A stretch of 64,000 bases of DNA, from the NCBI GenBank assembly GCA_033980235.1, contig CM067075.1:6392668-6456667 (forward strand), read 5' to 3'. Position 1 is the stretch's first letter; the number at the start of each line of letters is the position of its first letter. This DNA comes from Diadema setosum (taxonomy: Eukaryota; Echinodermata; Echinoidea; Diadematoida; Diadematidae). Under the pieces are notes generated by a model, which saw only the letters and a program-made list of their open reading frames with translations, was not told the DNA's origin and ran no database searches. Position numbers and translations under genes: made by a program. Below, in pieces: positions 37,356 to 48,348 of the stretch.

Positions 37356-38069
37356 ATGTTTGTGGGTGTGTTTATGTGGTTATATAGAATCGAGCTCATA
37401 GGTACTTATATTTCAGTCATAATTTTGTGAAATGACGTGACGAAATTGAATATCGCAGAGTATAAGGCGCAAAGGGTCACGGTGATATTCAACCGTAAAA
37501 CAATCATTTATGTAGATTTCTCACATATTTACAGTTGACTTGCTGAATCCTTTGCAACGGGGGACATATTCGTGTTTAATTGAAAAAGTGCCTGTGGCCG
37601 GCTTCCATTGAAAGCGCAAGTCTCCCTCATAAAGAAATATTGAGAATAGAAGAACTAAATTATGGACTTTAGTAATCGTGTTTTCAGTCAATGATTTATT
37701 TATTACATTTTCTTTCCCCGTAAAAATCAGCGTTGTATATATACAAAACTGCGGAGGATATAACATTGTGCTTGTACATTCATGTACAAAAAACAAAAAA
37801 CAAAAAACAAAAACGGGCATTTAGTGGAGATTTAAAGACAGGTTAATGGGGCATGTGTGAAGAGATGATGTCTTTGCCGTTGCCAATTTGCGCATTGATG
37901 TGGTTGTGACTGATAAATATCACCCTTTCAAGAAAGCAGCTTGTGAAAGTTTCAAATTCACCGAACGATCTTACTTTAGGTCAGCTTTGACGAGAGATCT
38001 ACCATTCCACTATTTGAATTTCCTCTGTTTATTTAATCCAATGTAAACATGATGGCGTACAATCTCCCT

Positions 38070-38689
38070 TTAAAGAGGAATTCTGGACGAGAGAAAGTTT
38101 GATGAAAAAAAAAAAAGAGAGTCGAATTCAAAAAGCCCAACAGTGAAAAATTAATCAAAATTTGAAGGAAATTCAGAAAGTAATGAAATATTTGTTTCTT
38201 TTGCAGAAAACACGCCAGTCAATATAAATATACAAATGAGTAAGTCGATGATATCATTGCCTAACAACATGCCACATAGCTTGCATGCAAAATCTTAATT
38301 TTTTTAGTGTTGTTGTTCGAATGCAATTCTGTCCCAGTCTCAAATCCTAACAATTATATCACACTGATTATTATTTTAAAGTTATTTCGCCAGGATTAAC
38401 ATTATGTTTATACACTCTTATTGCAGGAAAAAAAGAAACAAAATAGAACAGGTTTTTGTACACGATCAATGGAAATTAGTGAGGTGATGACATCATCAAC
38501 TCCTCATTTGCATGTTTATATTAACTCTTCAAAGAGTGTTTTATGACAATTAGCGAAGCTTGTCGATTTCAGGAACTTTCCTAATTTTTATCGCATTTTG
38601 ATCAAATTATCACCGTTGTGCATGTTTGTAACATAGTGCACTCTTTACTTTCAGATTAAACTTTTAACTGGTCCGGAAGTCCCCTTTAA
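38070..38689. repeat. TTAA-flanked MITE, family 3
   Basis: TTAA at 38070-38073 and 38686-38689. Ends AGAGGAATTCTGGACGAG and, complemented, AGGGGACTTCCGGACCAG. About 620 bp, non-coding, sharing target preference but not sequence with families 1 and 2. Confidence 0.65.
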
Positions 38690-39373
38690 GAAAGGGAAAG
38701 GGATTGTATTTTGGGGGTGGGGATCAAACAAAAATCAGTCCGTGGGTGGTAAGTGAGACCTAATACGGCAAACAGTGCACCCTCCCACGAGGAATGTATA
38801 TTTACCGTAGAGTCATGGCGTGTAACATTAGGACATGATGTGGAGTAATGGACTACGCATGTATGGATTTATTGGGACGATAGATGGACTCGTATGTTGT
38901 CGCTGGAAGCCAGGTCTTTGGCGGTATGTATAAAAGGATAATAAAAGCACACCGAATGGGGAGTACGACAGAGGTTCATTTCCATTTTTTTTTCAATCGG
39001 ATGGCATGTTCGGGAAAATGAGTAGATGATTTAGGGAGAATGTATATGGTCAGGTAAAAAAAGGGTTAATATGAAATGAAGCAGTGTAGATAAAAGAAAC
39101 GGGATCGAATTGTTAAAAAGAAAAGAAATGACTGTATCTCATTTGTAAGATATATTCAGTGAAGAAAATTCTGGATAAATTCATTTGAATTTGAATTCAA
39201 ATTTGAATTTTTAAAAAATCCATCTAAGTGTACATTTTGAACAACAGATATATCGCTTTACTTCCTTATTATATGTTGGGTGAGAAATAAGAAATGGGGA
39301 CCTCTTCGTTTTTGTTGATGACACCTATGTGGCATCAGTATGTATAGGCCTAAGCCCTATATGCATGTATGTA

Positions 39374-39427
<54 letters not shown>

Positions 39428-40900
39428 CCTATATAGATGCATATTGATATGTATTCTTACTAATCACTTCGTTGGATAATCGAGAGCGTCAGCAAGTATG
39501 TACGTGATGATATTACGACCATTTTTATCCACCTTTCTCTTTCTCTACCCCTCTCTTTCTTTCTTTCTTTCTCTCTCTCTCTCTCTCTCTCCCTTCTTCC
39601 GGAGGCAGCATGAGGTTAGATGGAGGGAGAAAGAAGAAGAAAAATCCCGCATTCTTTCCAGTTCAACATCATTTTCAACTCCGAAAAACACATCAAATCT
39701 CTTTGCCAGTGAACTGTTGCCAATCCTCAAGGGGTCTGTAGTAAATCCCTCTTCGTTCTCTTATCTTTACCACCCATAAAAAGGGGGAAAGTCTGACAAA
39801 TCAACAACTCCTGCCGAATTGGTTCTCTCTCAAAATATTCCGTCCCAACTCGTTTACGTCAAGTCACGAAAGAAGGGAAAGAGATAATCCGTTCGCCGGT
39901 GTCAGACGCAATAATGCACCTACGCGCAGAGGCTGCTGGAAAACATGTGCATGGCATGTGACAGCGCCGCGAGGGAAGAAGGAGGAGGCGGAAAAGAGGA
40001 CTGCGTCTACCGACGATCAGGCGGGTCCTTCCCACCTCCATCCAACCCTCCGGTGCATGGGTACATTAGAGAGTCGGTGATGTTCCCACATGTGGGTTCA
40101 TGCTTCCATAGATCTCGCACGTCCTAGACTCAAGAAAAACATCCCAAAGGGCTGAAACGTTGATACGCGACATTCCTTGAGAATAACATTTTTTTTTTTT
40201 TTTTTTTACGCCAGTGAAGACACATGTGAAAGTATGAAACCCTGTCTTACTTCCATTATGATGCTATCATTTTCGTATTTTCCCCAAGTAACATATCTCT
40301 CTCAAAATATTTGTGAACAGCGGTATATCGAGAGAAACCGCCTTGTGCGCTTCACACAAAGATATAGAATGTCCAGGAAAGGATTATTATAGACTTCAAC
40401 AGATGACTCCATTACATTATTATAGCTGCTTGCACCGCAGATTTAGTTCTTCACGGCTCATATTTCACCCTTGTCTTTTCTCTTTGGTTATAAGGCAGTT
40501 TATTAGCTGTTCCATGTGGATTATAGGTACCAACCGAAACATTTTCTTCGTCAGCAGCCGCTCTTCATTTCACATTCCACTACTTCCCCGCTTTAGATGC
40601 GCCTCCCCCATCTCGTTGCCATGGTGACATACGCCGACACTTCCTGTTTACCTACTAGGATGATTTTGTCGATCGCCGAGTGTTGTGAGGTGGAAACATG
40701 ATCTCAATGTAATGAACATCCTCCTTTCAAGGAGCGAAGAACACAAGCATGTTCGTTCCGACTTTGCAATACGGCAGCGTTACAGGGCAGTACACATCTG
40801 GCGGGCAGACACTCGTGTTTCTTTACATGATGTATATGTATATGTATGTGTGTATGTAATATGTATGTATGCATGTCTGTAAGCGTGTATTTATGTACAG
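38690..40900. other. Intron 5 interior
   Basis: Contains (AT)n at 39378-39424, CTTT/CT-rich sequence at 39553-39592, a T run at 40190-40207 and a GC-richer patch at 39.85-40.13 kb. No exon with convincing coding content was found. Confidence 0.5.
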
Positions 40901-40976
40901 GTAGATAGATAGATGGATGGATGGATAGATAGATGGATGGATAGATAGATAGATATAGATAGATAGATAGATAGAC
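40901..40976. repeat. (GATA)n / (GATG)n microsatellite
   Basis: GATA units mixed with GATG, followed by a poly-A run. It is the complement of the TATC arrays at 30.6 and 32.6 kb. Confidence 0.9.
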
Positions 40977-42452
40977 AAAAAAAAAAAAAAAAGAGAGACT
41001 TTGCGCTGGAAATTGGTGGCCCTGTAAAGGTGTTACCATCCGAACAGATAACCCTATATTCGTGTACACAATTAGCGAAAAATGAATGAAAAGAAAGCAC
41101 AATAACAAAATGAAATTAAAGAAACAACAACAACAAACAAACACACATAATCAAATAAACATACATACTTAAAGAAGAAGAAAGAAGAAAGAAGGAAGGG
41201 ATATTATGAAGTATAAGTGAGATGTGGAATGACTTCAGATAAATAAAACGAATAGACTGACATGATTATAGGCGACGAAAGAAAAAGGAAGACGCAGAGG
41301 ATGACAATATGTGGCGGCCTCATATTCAAAGGAAATTGATTTCTTCTCTTCTTCTTTTTTTTTTTTTTTTGTTCGGGATGGGGAGATGATTAAGAGAGAC
41401 TACAAACATGAAAATATAAAGCAATGAAAGCTGGAGAACGATAACGCACTCACTAGGCGTGCTGTGCTTATGCTTTGTCAACAGACGTTCTTGATTGGCT
41501 GTTGTTGGGCAATGTTCTGCACCCGTGACCAATCTCTGAAAATAAGCATACGCATATTTTGCTTTAAGTGTTGTCTATTTCCTTCTTGAAGCTGCAAACA
41601 TCACGATGGATGGGCCCTTTGTCATAAACAGATATATCTTCATACAAAGTATAAAGAAAAAGGAGGATCATGAAGAGAAGAGGGGAGGAGGACGAGCAAA
41701 AAGGACGATGGAGAAGATAAAGACGAAGTGAAACCTTGCACGACTCGGTGCTGACAACTAGATATTAGAGACTACACTCAATGATATGGAAGTGGACGCT
41801 GTCATTTGAGATGCGCACGATATTAGATCCTCTGTTGGTATGCCCGCAATTTACGCGCTTCAAATATTCTTATCTTTTCCTACTATTCTTCCCCGAGAAA
41901 CAAGTTTTGATTGTATCAGGACTTGTATGTTTGGAATCGGTACATGAACATCGTATTTATCAATATGGCTCATTCGAAATATCAAGATCCAACTGGATGC
42001 TCTTGTATAGGACCTGGTGGAAGACATGTCTCTAGTATGACTGTATTTGCGGTATGAATGTAATCATATGCGATTGTTATTAGCTAACAACTTCCTGAAT
42101 GTCTAACACATTATCGCAGGTATGAGAGTATCTGGCGCTTTTTTTTAAAATAAGAATTCGCTCTCTCCCCCTGAATTACAATGTTGATGGTGTCCCACCA
42201 GTGTGTGGACATGAAATGTGGCCTGAAGTGGAATCCAGCCCACCCTGACCAGGTCTTTCCATAAAATCACTTTTATTATCTGAGAGTTGAGCCATGGTAG
42301 TCTTCTCACATAAAACGCGAAAAGAATACACAAGCGCACGAACATTATCGAATTAAGTTGTTACCGAGGTCCTTCACCCTTTATCATCGAATTGACCTGC
42401 TATACTATTCACTATTATTTATCTACACCTTTTTCTTTATGATTTTCGACAG
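40977..42452. other. Intron 5 end, no other gene seen
   Basis: A-rich and GAA-rich patches at 41080-41200, a poly-T at 41349-41370. Nothing else recognised before exon 6. Confidence 0.5.
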
Positions 42453-42570
42453 GACTCCGACAATTGCTGGCGGTCTGTTTGCCATCGACAAAGAGTTCTT
42501 CGAGAGGCTGGGCTATTATGACCCGGAATTGAAAATCTGGGGGAGTGAAAATCTGGAACTGTCTTTCAAG
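42453..42570 (+). CDS. GalNAc-T exon 6: AGGLF and WGSEN catalytic motifs
   Basis: Residues 399-438, ending on a codon boundary. It reads [17 protein letters not shown], then [20 protein letters not shown]. Family members nearly always have WGGEN here; this copy has Ser430 in place of the second Gly, while Glu431, Asn432 and Glu434 of the acceptor- and metal-site region are kept. The acceptor is TTTCGACAG|G and the donor TTCAAG|GTGAGC. A 20-bp hairpin insertion with a 7-8 bp direct repeat sits about 60 bases downstream of the donor. Confidence 0.96.
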
Positions 42571-42625
42571 GTGAGCAGGGGGAAAGTCATATTTTTTTTC
42601 GGTATAGAAAATAACAGTATATCTG

Positions 42626-42660
42626 GATTACACCGAGGAGGTATACCTCCTTGATTACAC
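42626..42660. repeat. 20-bp palindromic insertion with 7-8 bp direct repeats, intron 6
   Basis: GATTACAC at 42626-42633 and 42653-42660 bracket CGAGGAGGTATACCTCCTT. The core AGGAGGTATACCTCCT is a perfect 16-bp palindrome. Confidence 0.9.
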
Positions 42661-43450
42661 TAGTGCTAGGAAGCTAATGCAGCTCTGCACGTTTTGGTTA
42701 ATCCATTTTCACTCATCCTAAATCGTGTGAAGGTTGAACATTCACTCCACGCCAGCATCGAAACCTTTTCCATGGCTTGTAAAAATTGTGAATGATGCCC
42801 ATCACTTTTAACTGAGTACAAGCTTTTATACTATCAAACTGATATAAACTGAAATGTCACATGAATACGCTGAGATTGTAATCTGATTGTTATTTATAGG
42901 GGGAACAATCTCCTGTTATCATTCAGTTCCAATTGTTGTTGCCATGATTTAAAGGATGAGATTCCTGTTCTAAGATTAGACAGAGACGTGCCGAGTGTCA
43001 GACATTATTTTCCCGCTCATCTGGGCTTGTAGTCTGCGTCTTCTAAACTCGATTCCTTGTGATGTTGAAAGTAAATTGATAAAATGCGGGTATCATGTTT
43101 GCCGCCGACGCTAAAATTGATTGTGATTGTGTTTACCACAGCATCATTTACGTAATGAATGCTACGTGTATTGATTGAAACACTAATGATACTCAAAAAC
43201 CTGTCCCTTTAAGCGTATTTTGTTTTAACTTGTAAATCCTAAATCAAGAAAATGCAATTTGTTTTCTCCACAACCGATTAAAATCAATACAACTACTACA
43301 GTACGTGTGCCAGTTTTTTTTTTTCATTTTTACTCTGTTGTTACTCCTATTATTACTGCTATTGTTGATAGTAGACATTAGTCCCCACAGCCATCAACAT
43401 TACGACGACCGCAACCACAGCAACAGCAACACAACTTCCAACGACTACTG
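42661..43450. other. Intron 6, no gene seen
   Basis: Plain AT-rich sequence with a T run near 43315 and a TTA/TTG-rich patch. Confidence 0.5.
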
Positions 43451-43594
43451 CAGTGGCGGATCCAGAGGGGGGCGCACCGGGCGCTCGCCCTCTCTTCATC
43501 TTCTTTAATCAAAAGAAAAAGGGGGGGGGTGGCGTGCGCCCCCTTTAATCTTGTAAAGGGGCAACCCCTTTACGGAATTCCTGGATCCGCCCTG
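43451..43594. repeat. Short TIR element, CAGTGGCGGATCC ends
   Basis: Left CAGTGGCGGATCCAG, right CTGGATCCGCCCTG. About 144 bp with a G-rich middle. Ends of this CAGTGGCGGATCC type are known from hAT-like non-autonomous elements in many animals. No clean 8-bp duplication is visible, because the flank is CTG-rich. Confidence 0.65.
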
Positions 43595-43626
43595 GCTGCT
43601 GCTGCCATACTAGTAATAGTATATAT

Positions 43627-43658
43627 ACTACTACTACTACCTGCTGCTACTACTACTT

Positions 43659-43737
<79 letters not shown>
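43627..43737. repeat. (CTA)n microsatellite
   Basis: About 30 CTA units. Confidence 0.92.
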
Positions 43738-43822
43738 GTGTGTTGCTATTACTGCTACACTAACTTAAATACTATCTACTATATTTTTTTATACTGCTAT
43801 AACTACTCGTAGAATACAGTAT

Positions 43823-43904
43823 CTAGTAGTAGTATACAGTATCTAGTAGTAGCAGTAGTAGTAGTAGAAGTAGTAGTAGCAGTAGTAGTAGTAGTAGTAG
43901 TAGT
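43823..43904. repeat. (TAG)n microsatellite, inverted to the previous one
   Basis: About 20 TAG/CAG units, complement of the (CTA)n at 43627-43737 with an 85 bp spacer, so the two can pair as a large hairpin. Confidence 0.9.
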
Positions 43905-44583
43905 TCCGTCTCCTTATCGTCTCCTTGTTAACTGTACAACTAGTCGAGCTAAAAAGACGTCTGTAAGACCCAAGACTAGCGAGGATACCAGCTAGACTTG
44001 TTAATGGCGTGAGATTCTTTCACAAACACGTCTCCCCCGGCGTATGAATGATGGCCATTTCCGTTTGATTATGTTCGCGAGATGTAAACACTGGCCATGT
44101 AGGTGAAAGCTCGCGGGTCACGTGAGCAATGACGTCGTCGCCATTAAAAGACATACCTGTCAATTTCAGCATAACAAAAACTTGTCAGCAGATGTTGTTT
44201 CATCATTCTGTTGGTTTGATTTGTTTATGTTCTGTTTCTTGAGAGAGAGAAAGGGGTAGAAACTTATTACATTTTGGTAGCAGAAAAACACGGGGGGAAC
44301 AAACGTGTAATTTGACAAACTCACTTGTAATCTTGTTCCCTGTTTCTTAGAAATCATGAAGAAGAGATTAGAATAAAAGTGAACATGATAGTATAAGTAC
44401 GAAAGGAGACATCACACCCGTAGGTAACTATGTCGTGGTTATCTCTTCTTATCATTCAATCTCACTGTAGACAGATACGAGACTGCGAGATGGGAGAATC
44501 CATGCACACTAACGTTACTCGTCATAGGTGCGTGCAAAACAATGCAAAACCCTTATTTTATTTGCCGGGAATTACCTTACCAG

Positions 44584-44904
44584 GTGTGGCAGTGTGGCGG
44601 GAGCCTGGAAGTTGTGCCGTGTTCCCGCGTAGGTCACGTCTTTCGCGCCAAGCCGCCGTACGATTTTCCCGGTGACCCCAAGACGATGCTCCTGCGCAAC
44701 AACAAACGAGTGCTGGACGTGTGGGCGGATGAATACAAACACCTCTTCTACAGCTTGATGCCGGAGTACGCCACTGTGGATTCGGGGAACATCTCGCCCA
44801 GGTTGCAGCTCAGGGATCGTCTCAGATGCAAGAGCTTCAAGTGGTATCTCGAAAAGGTTTATCCGCATCACATCATACCGACAGAGTTCCAGCTTCTAGG
44901 CAGA
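44584..44904 (+). CDS. GalNAc-T exon 7: WQCGG, PCSRVGHVFR and end of the catalytic domain
   Basis: Residues 439-545, in phase 0 at both ends. It contains VWQCGG, LEVVPCSRVGHVFR (His456 is the expected third metal ligand after Asp320 and His322), then RNNKRVLDVWADEYKHLFY, the family's conserved R-N-x-R-L-AEVWMDEYK region. The CKSFKWYLEKVYP stretch is the linker at the end of the catalytic domain before the lectin fold. The acceptor is CCTTACCAG|GTG and the donor GGCAGA|GTGAGA. The largest coding exon downstream of intron 6. Confidence 0.96.
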
Positions 44905-45177
44905 GTGAGACGGAGTTCTGTTTCTTGTCCCTTACGTTGAACGCAAAGTCGTATTAAGGGCTAGTCTATACCATCATGGTGTATGAACTTTTGCAAAGAT
45001 TTACCAGTCCTAAACGAAAATCTTGATACTACAAGAATTCACTTTTTGTTAGTAATATTTATTTCTGAGCCTGTCAGGTCATTGACTTCGTGTGACATCT
45101 AATTTCCTCTGATGTCCACGACCTCGTCAAAAGATGTCTTCTTGTAGTATAAGTTTTCTTTACTTTCATATTGTTCA

Positions 45178-45410
45178 TAATGAACTTTTCTTACTGGAAA
45201 TTAATACATAGATTTAAAACAACACAATACGGATTGTACCTAAAATCCCCTATCCCTTTATTATGCAGCTAATTCTATTTGCTGGTTCAATTATAAACAT
45301 TTCCTACTGGCAATCTATAGATTTAGACGAATCAACCCTTTACAATGCAGATTGTTCATGAATTCCCGTGTCCCTTCAATACGTAGTTAATTCATTCTGC
45401 TAACCCTCTG
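45178..45410. repeat. Diverged tandem duplication, about 115 bp, in intron 7
   Basis: Copies at about 45178-45292 and 45293-45410 share TTACTGGAAAT/CTACTGGCAAT, ATAGATTTA, CCCTATCCCTT/CCGTGTCCCTT and AGTTAATTC/AGCTAATTC in the same order. Confidence 0.55.
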
Positions 45411-45687
45411 GTATGGGATCCTGGTAAGCCATGCATGAGTAATATCTATGGGAATTTCAGAATTTCGAAGGGAACGGGATAAGTTTCATTAGTCTTGGAT
45501 AACATGAAACTGAATATGACAACAAAATGCGTCACAGCGTGCTGCGTGTGTTAATAATGTCATTTTCCGGTCAAACAAAAATAGCGGCGTTTTGAAACAT
45601 AATCTATATATCGTGATATCTGAAGAGGAAATGCAGTCATGATTCCGTGTATTTAATGGAGTGATATGATGTGTTTTTTTCTTCCAG

Positions 45688-45798
45688 ATTATGAACGAGG
45701 GTATCAATCTCTGTATTGATGTGCTACACGCCAGCAATGGAAGGCGGATTGGTGCCCACTTGGCTCTCAATCTCTGCCGAGAGGGGGCGCTAGCACAG
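45688..45798 (+). CDS. GalNAc-T exon 8: lectin alpha repeat
   Basis: Residues 546-582, phase 0. NEGINLCID fits the start of a ricin-B (beta-trefoil) alpha repeat, in which the family has N-x-C-L-D; the Leu is Ile here. The repeat normally closes with Q-x-W; here the piece ends with LAQ and the next exon begins TFS, so the Trp is replaced by Phe. The acceptor is TCTTCCAG|ATT and the donor GCACAG|GTACCA. Confidence 0.93.
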
Positions 45799-46541
45799 GT
45801 ACCACAGCGTGCATGGCACTGCCAATCTTCTAATCCCTAATAGGCCGAGTAACGACATGGCGTCCAATTTTATTAGCAGTTGGCAATTGAGACTCTCTTT
45901 ATATACGGCACAGTACTATGCAATACACACGTTACGAGAAGTTCTTCTGAGCGTCAGCGAATAGGGATGTGCATCTTCATTTTTTTTTTTTGTCTCCTTT
46001 CTTTTCTTTTTCTTTAAGATAATCTTAATAATAAGCTGGATAATTGAAATGGCTACTTGATTCCATGATGTAGGAATTAAAGGTCCCCACAGTTTGAAAG
46101 GTTGCATTAGTGAGTATAATGGGACAATGTTTTCTTGTAGTGTACTAGTAGTAGTGTTTTGTTGTAGACGTGATAGGTATTATGACGTCAGACTGGACAC
46201 CAAAGAAGCACCAGATAGAAAATGTTTGATTCCTGCAGCATTTGCTTTCCATTCCTTTTAGTCCCTAATTATTAGAGATGTCAAGGGTACAAAGATTAAA
46301 CGCACTGATTTATTGGTAAGAGAATGATATTTTCTTGCTTCCATTATGCTCCACCCGTACTTTAAACGGAACTCGCTGATTACTCTTTGTGATGGAAGCA
46401 CTCTCCTTACAGTAGTAACATTAAAGACGAATAAACATCGTTCTCACATGATACAATGTCGTAGAAAGAGAAAAAAAATGAAAACGGGTAGATGTATCTA
46501 TATTTATTTCGACAATTATCGTCTTCTATTTCTTCAACCAG
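45799..46541. other. GALNT intron 8, no other feature seen
   Basis: AT-rich intron with a poly-T at 45979-45990. Confidence 0.55.
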
Positions 46542-46691
46542 ACCTTCTCTTTGAACATGGGAAGTCAGATACAGCACGACCACTTCTGCCTGACGTCGAC
46601 AGAGGGCGACAATCACGTTATGCTGGTTGGCTGCCACGACGCGCGAAATATCAGACAGCTGACCAATCAGCAGTGGCGATATGATGAAGAA
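46542..46691 (+). CDS. GalNAc-T exon 9: lectin beta repeat
   Basis: Residues 583-632, phase 0. It reads SQIQHDHFCLTS, then VMLVGCHDA and QQWRYDEE, giving a complete Cys-Leu ... Cys ... Q-x-W ricin-B repeat. Lectin repeats of this kind bind GalNAc already attached to a glycopeptide and steer the enzyme to nearby sites in characterised relatives; here that is inference. The acceptor is TTCAACCAG|ACC and the donor GAAGAA|GTGAGT. Confidence 0.94.
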
Positions 46692-47746
46692 GTGAGTTAT
46701 CAGGTCGAACTGATTGGTACATTCCATTTGAATGACGTGGTCCAAATCATGCTTTATCTATTGTGTCTTTGACAGTCCACGAACACTGGCATCTTTTCCT
46801 GTGTTTGTTTGTTTGTCTTATTTATTTGTTGTTGTTTTTTGTGCTTGTGTCTGTTACCGTGTACTAATGTGTGTCGTTGTTTTTCGTATTATTTGATCAT
46901 GAAACTTCTTGGTTTTAAGAGTGTGCTTTCTGTACACACTGCAGTTCGACTTGCAAACATTGTATAATGTAGGAAAGCAAACGAACGAACAAATTATATA
47001 GTATCTCCATCTATCATTTCCAATCCTTATCAAGTGAGAATACACTCTTTTATCTGCCCCCCCCCCCCAAGATTTTTTTTCTTTTTTTAGGGGGGGGGGG
47101 GGGGGGAGAACCGCCAAAATCTTCCATGACCTATTTCTGAGGTCCTGAAAATCACTATCATTTTTGTTGATTTTGTTATGTGGTATAATGTTGATTGTTT
47201 AAAATGTGTAATGTTCAATATTTAGATAGTTTATAGGGGGTGCTCTAACACTCCGTACTTCCTGTGAAGTAGTGACTGAGAATGCGTTATCAAACTAATT
47301 GATATTTGCAAATTTGTGGACATTTTATACCTGAAAACCTAATAACGAGCAAAAGACCGGATAAGTAAATGATTCTAACCGTAACAGCTCAGGCATTGTC
47401 AGGTTTAGTCTGGCAACGGGCGAGCTTGCCTAAAACTTACTCGATTTAGCAACAACTAACATATATTAATAGTAGCTGGATTTTGCCACAAGGTCCTTAG
47501 AGAGAGAGAAAAAAAACCCCCACATATTCATGAATTTGAATACATGCCGGGCTGTTGATTTGAACCTATCCATCTGAATTATTTTCAATGTAGTGTATGC
47601 GATATAACCTATTGCTACGTGAGACAAATTCGGGTCAGCCTTTTTTTTTTTAAATATATATATACAGTATGCAACAATTATGAACATATGGATAAAATTT
47701 AAATGGTCTGCTGATCTTGTTCGATATCTTTGCTTCTATTTTTCAG
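46692..47746. other. GALNT intron 9
   Basis: Contains a C run (47057-47068), a T-rich stretch and a G run (47090-47106), and no gene-like content. Confidence 0.55.
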
Positions 47747-47908
47747 ACCCGTAGTATAGAACACCAACTGACCGGACTGTGTATGGGTCTAGCGACGGAG
47801 CTTGATCGGTCCGTGATGAAATCATTCCTTGTTCTGCAGGACTGTTCTTTTCGTCCCACCCAACAGTGGACCGTATTGGACACGCCCATCGAATCTCCAT
47901 GGAGATGA
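47747..47908 (+). CDS. GalNAc-T exon 10: lectin gamma repeat and stop
   Basis: Residues 633-685 followed by TGA at 47906-47908. The content LTGLCMGLATE, LVLQDCSF and QQWTVLDTP makes the third ricin-B repeat with its Cys pair and Q-x-W. The acceptor is ATTTTTCAG|ACC. The 3'UTR must start at 47909, but no canonical AATAAA was found before the transposon insertion at 48349, so the transcript end is unknown. Confidence 0.94.
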   Translation, partial: TRSIEHQLTGLCMGLATELDRSVMKSFLVLQDCSFRPTQQWTVLDTPIESPWR

Positions 47909-48348
47909 CCTATGCCCATGGCAACCGGGAGGAGGATCTAGGAGGGATCTCTGGTTAATCCGAGCTCCTCCCAGTCTTTTGTCCGCCATAGGAAGGATTG
48001 TCTTAATATGGAGTATTATGATGTTATGATTTGTATGTTAAATTCTGATTTTCCATCTGACAAATGAAGATAGTTGGATAGCCCATGTTAACCTGCGGTC
48101 GCTGATCTTCCATTGGATCCAGTTGTGAAGTATCTGGGGCCGACCACTTTATCGGATCGTGCACCCTGCTCTTTGCGATGAATGAAGCGGGATCTTTGAC
48201 AAGTATTATGGATTATGACTCTCTCTTACACGGGGCCACCGTTTCATGTCGTATCAGAGGGACGGAGGTTTTTTTTTTTTTGGCCTCTACTAGCATGACT
48301 ACAGAGGACAGCACGATGACGCACAACATTGTTCAGTATTCTACAGAC

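Larger units (their letters stand above)
18176..47908 (+). other. Gene: polypeptide N-acetylgalactosaminyltransferase, 10 coding exons, 685 aa
   Basis: Members of this family transfer GalNAc from UDP-GalNAc to Ser/Thr of secretory proteins in the Golgi, the first step of mucin-type O-glycosylation. The predicted protein has a short N-terminal tail, an anchor (about residues 21-37), a stem to about residue 190, a GT-A catalytic domain (about 200-520) and a ricin-B lectin domain (about 545-685). Family marks are [55 protein letters not shown] and PCSRVGHVFR. All nine introns are GT..AG and the joined phases fit without a frameshift. The exact paralogue is not assigned; 685 aa is somewhat longer than many family members, mainly because of the stem. 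Introns 1 (13.3 kb) and 5 (7.3 kb) are full of transposon-derived repeats. The untranslated ends were not located. Confidence 0.95.

Noticed and set aside
40704..41144. 146-codon minus-strand open frame
   Set aside because: Runs through the GATA microsatellite and poly-A; low-complexity translation.
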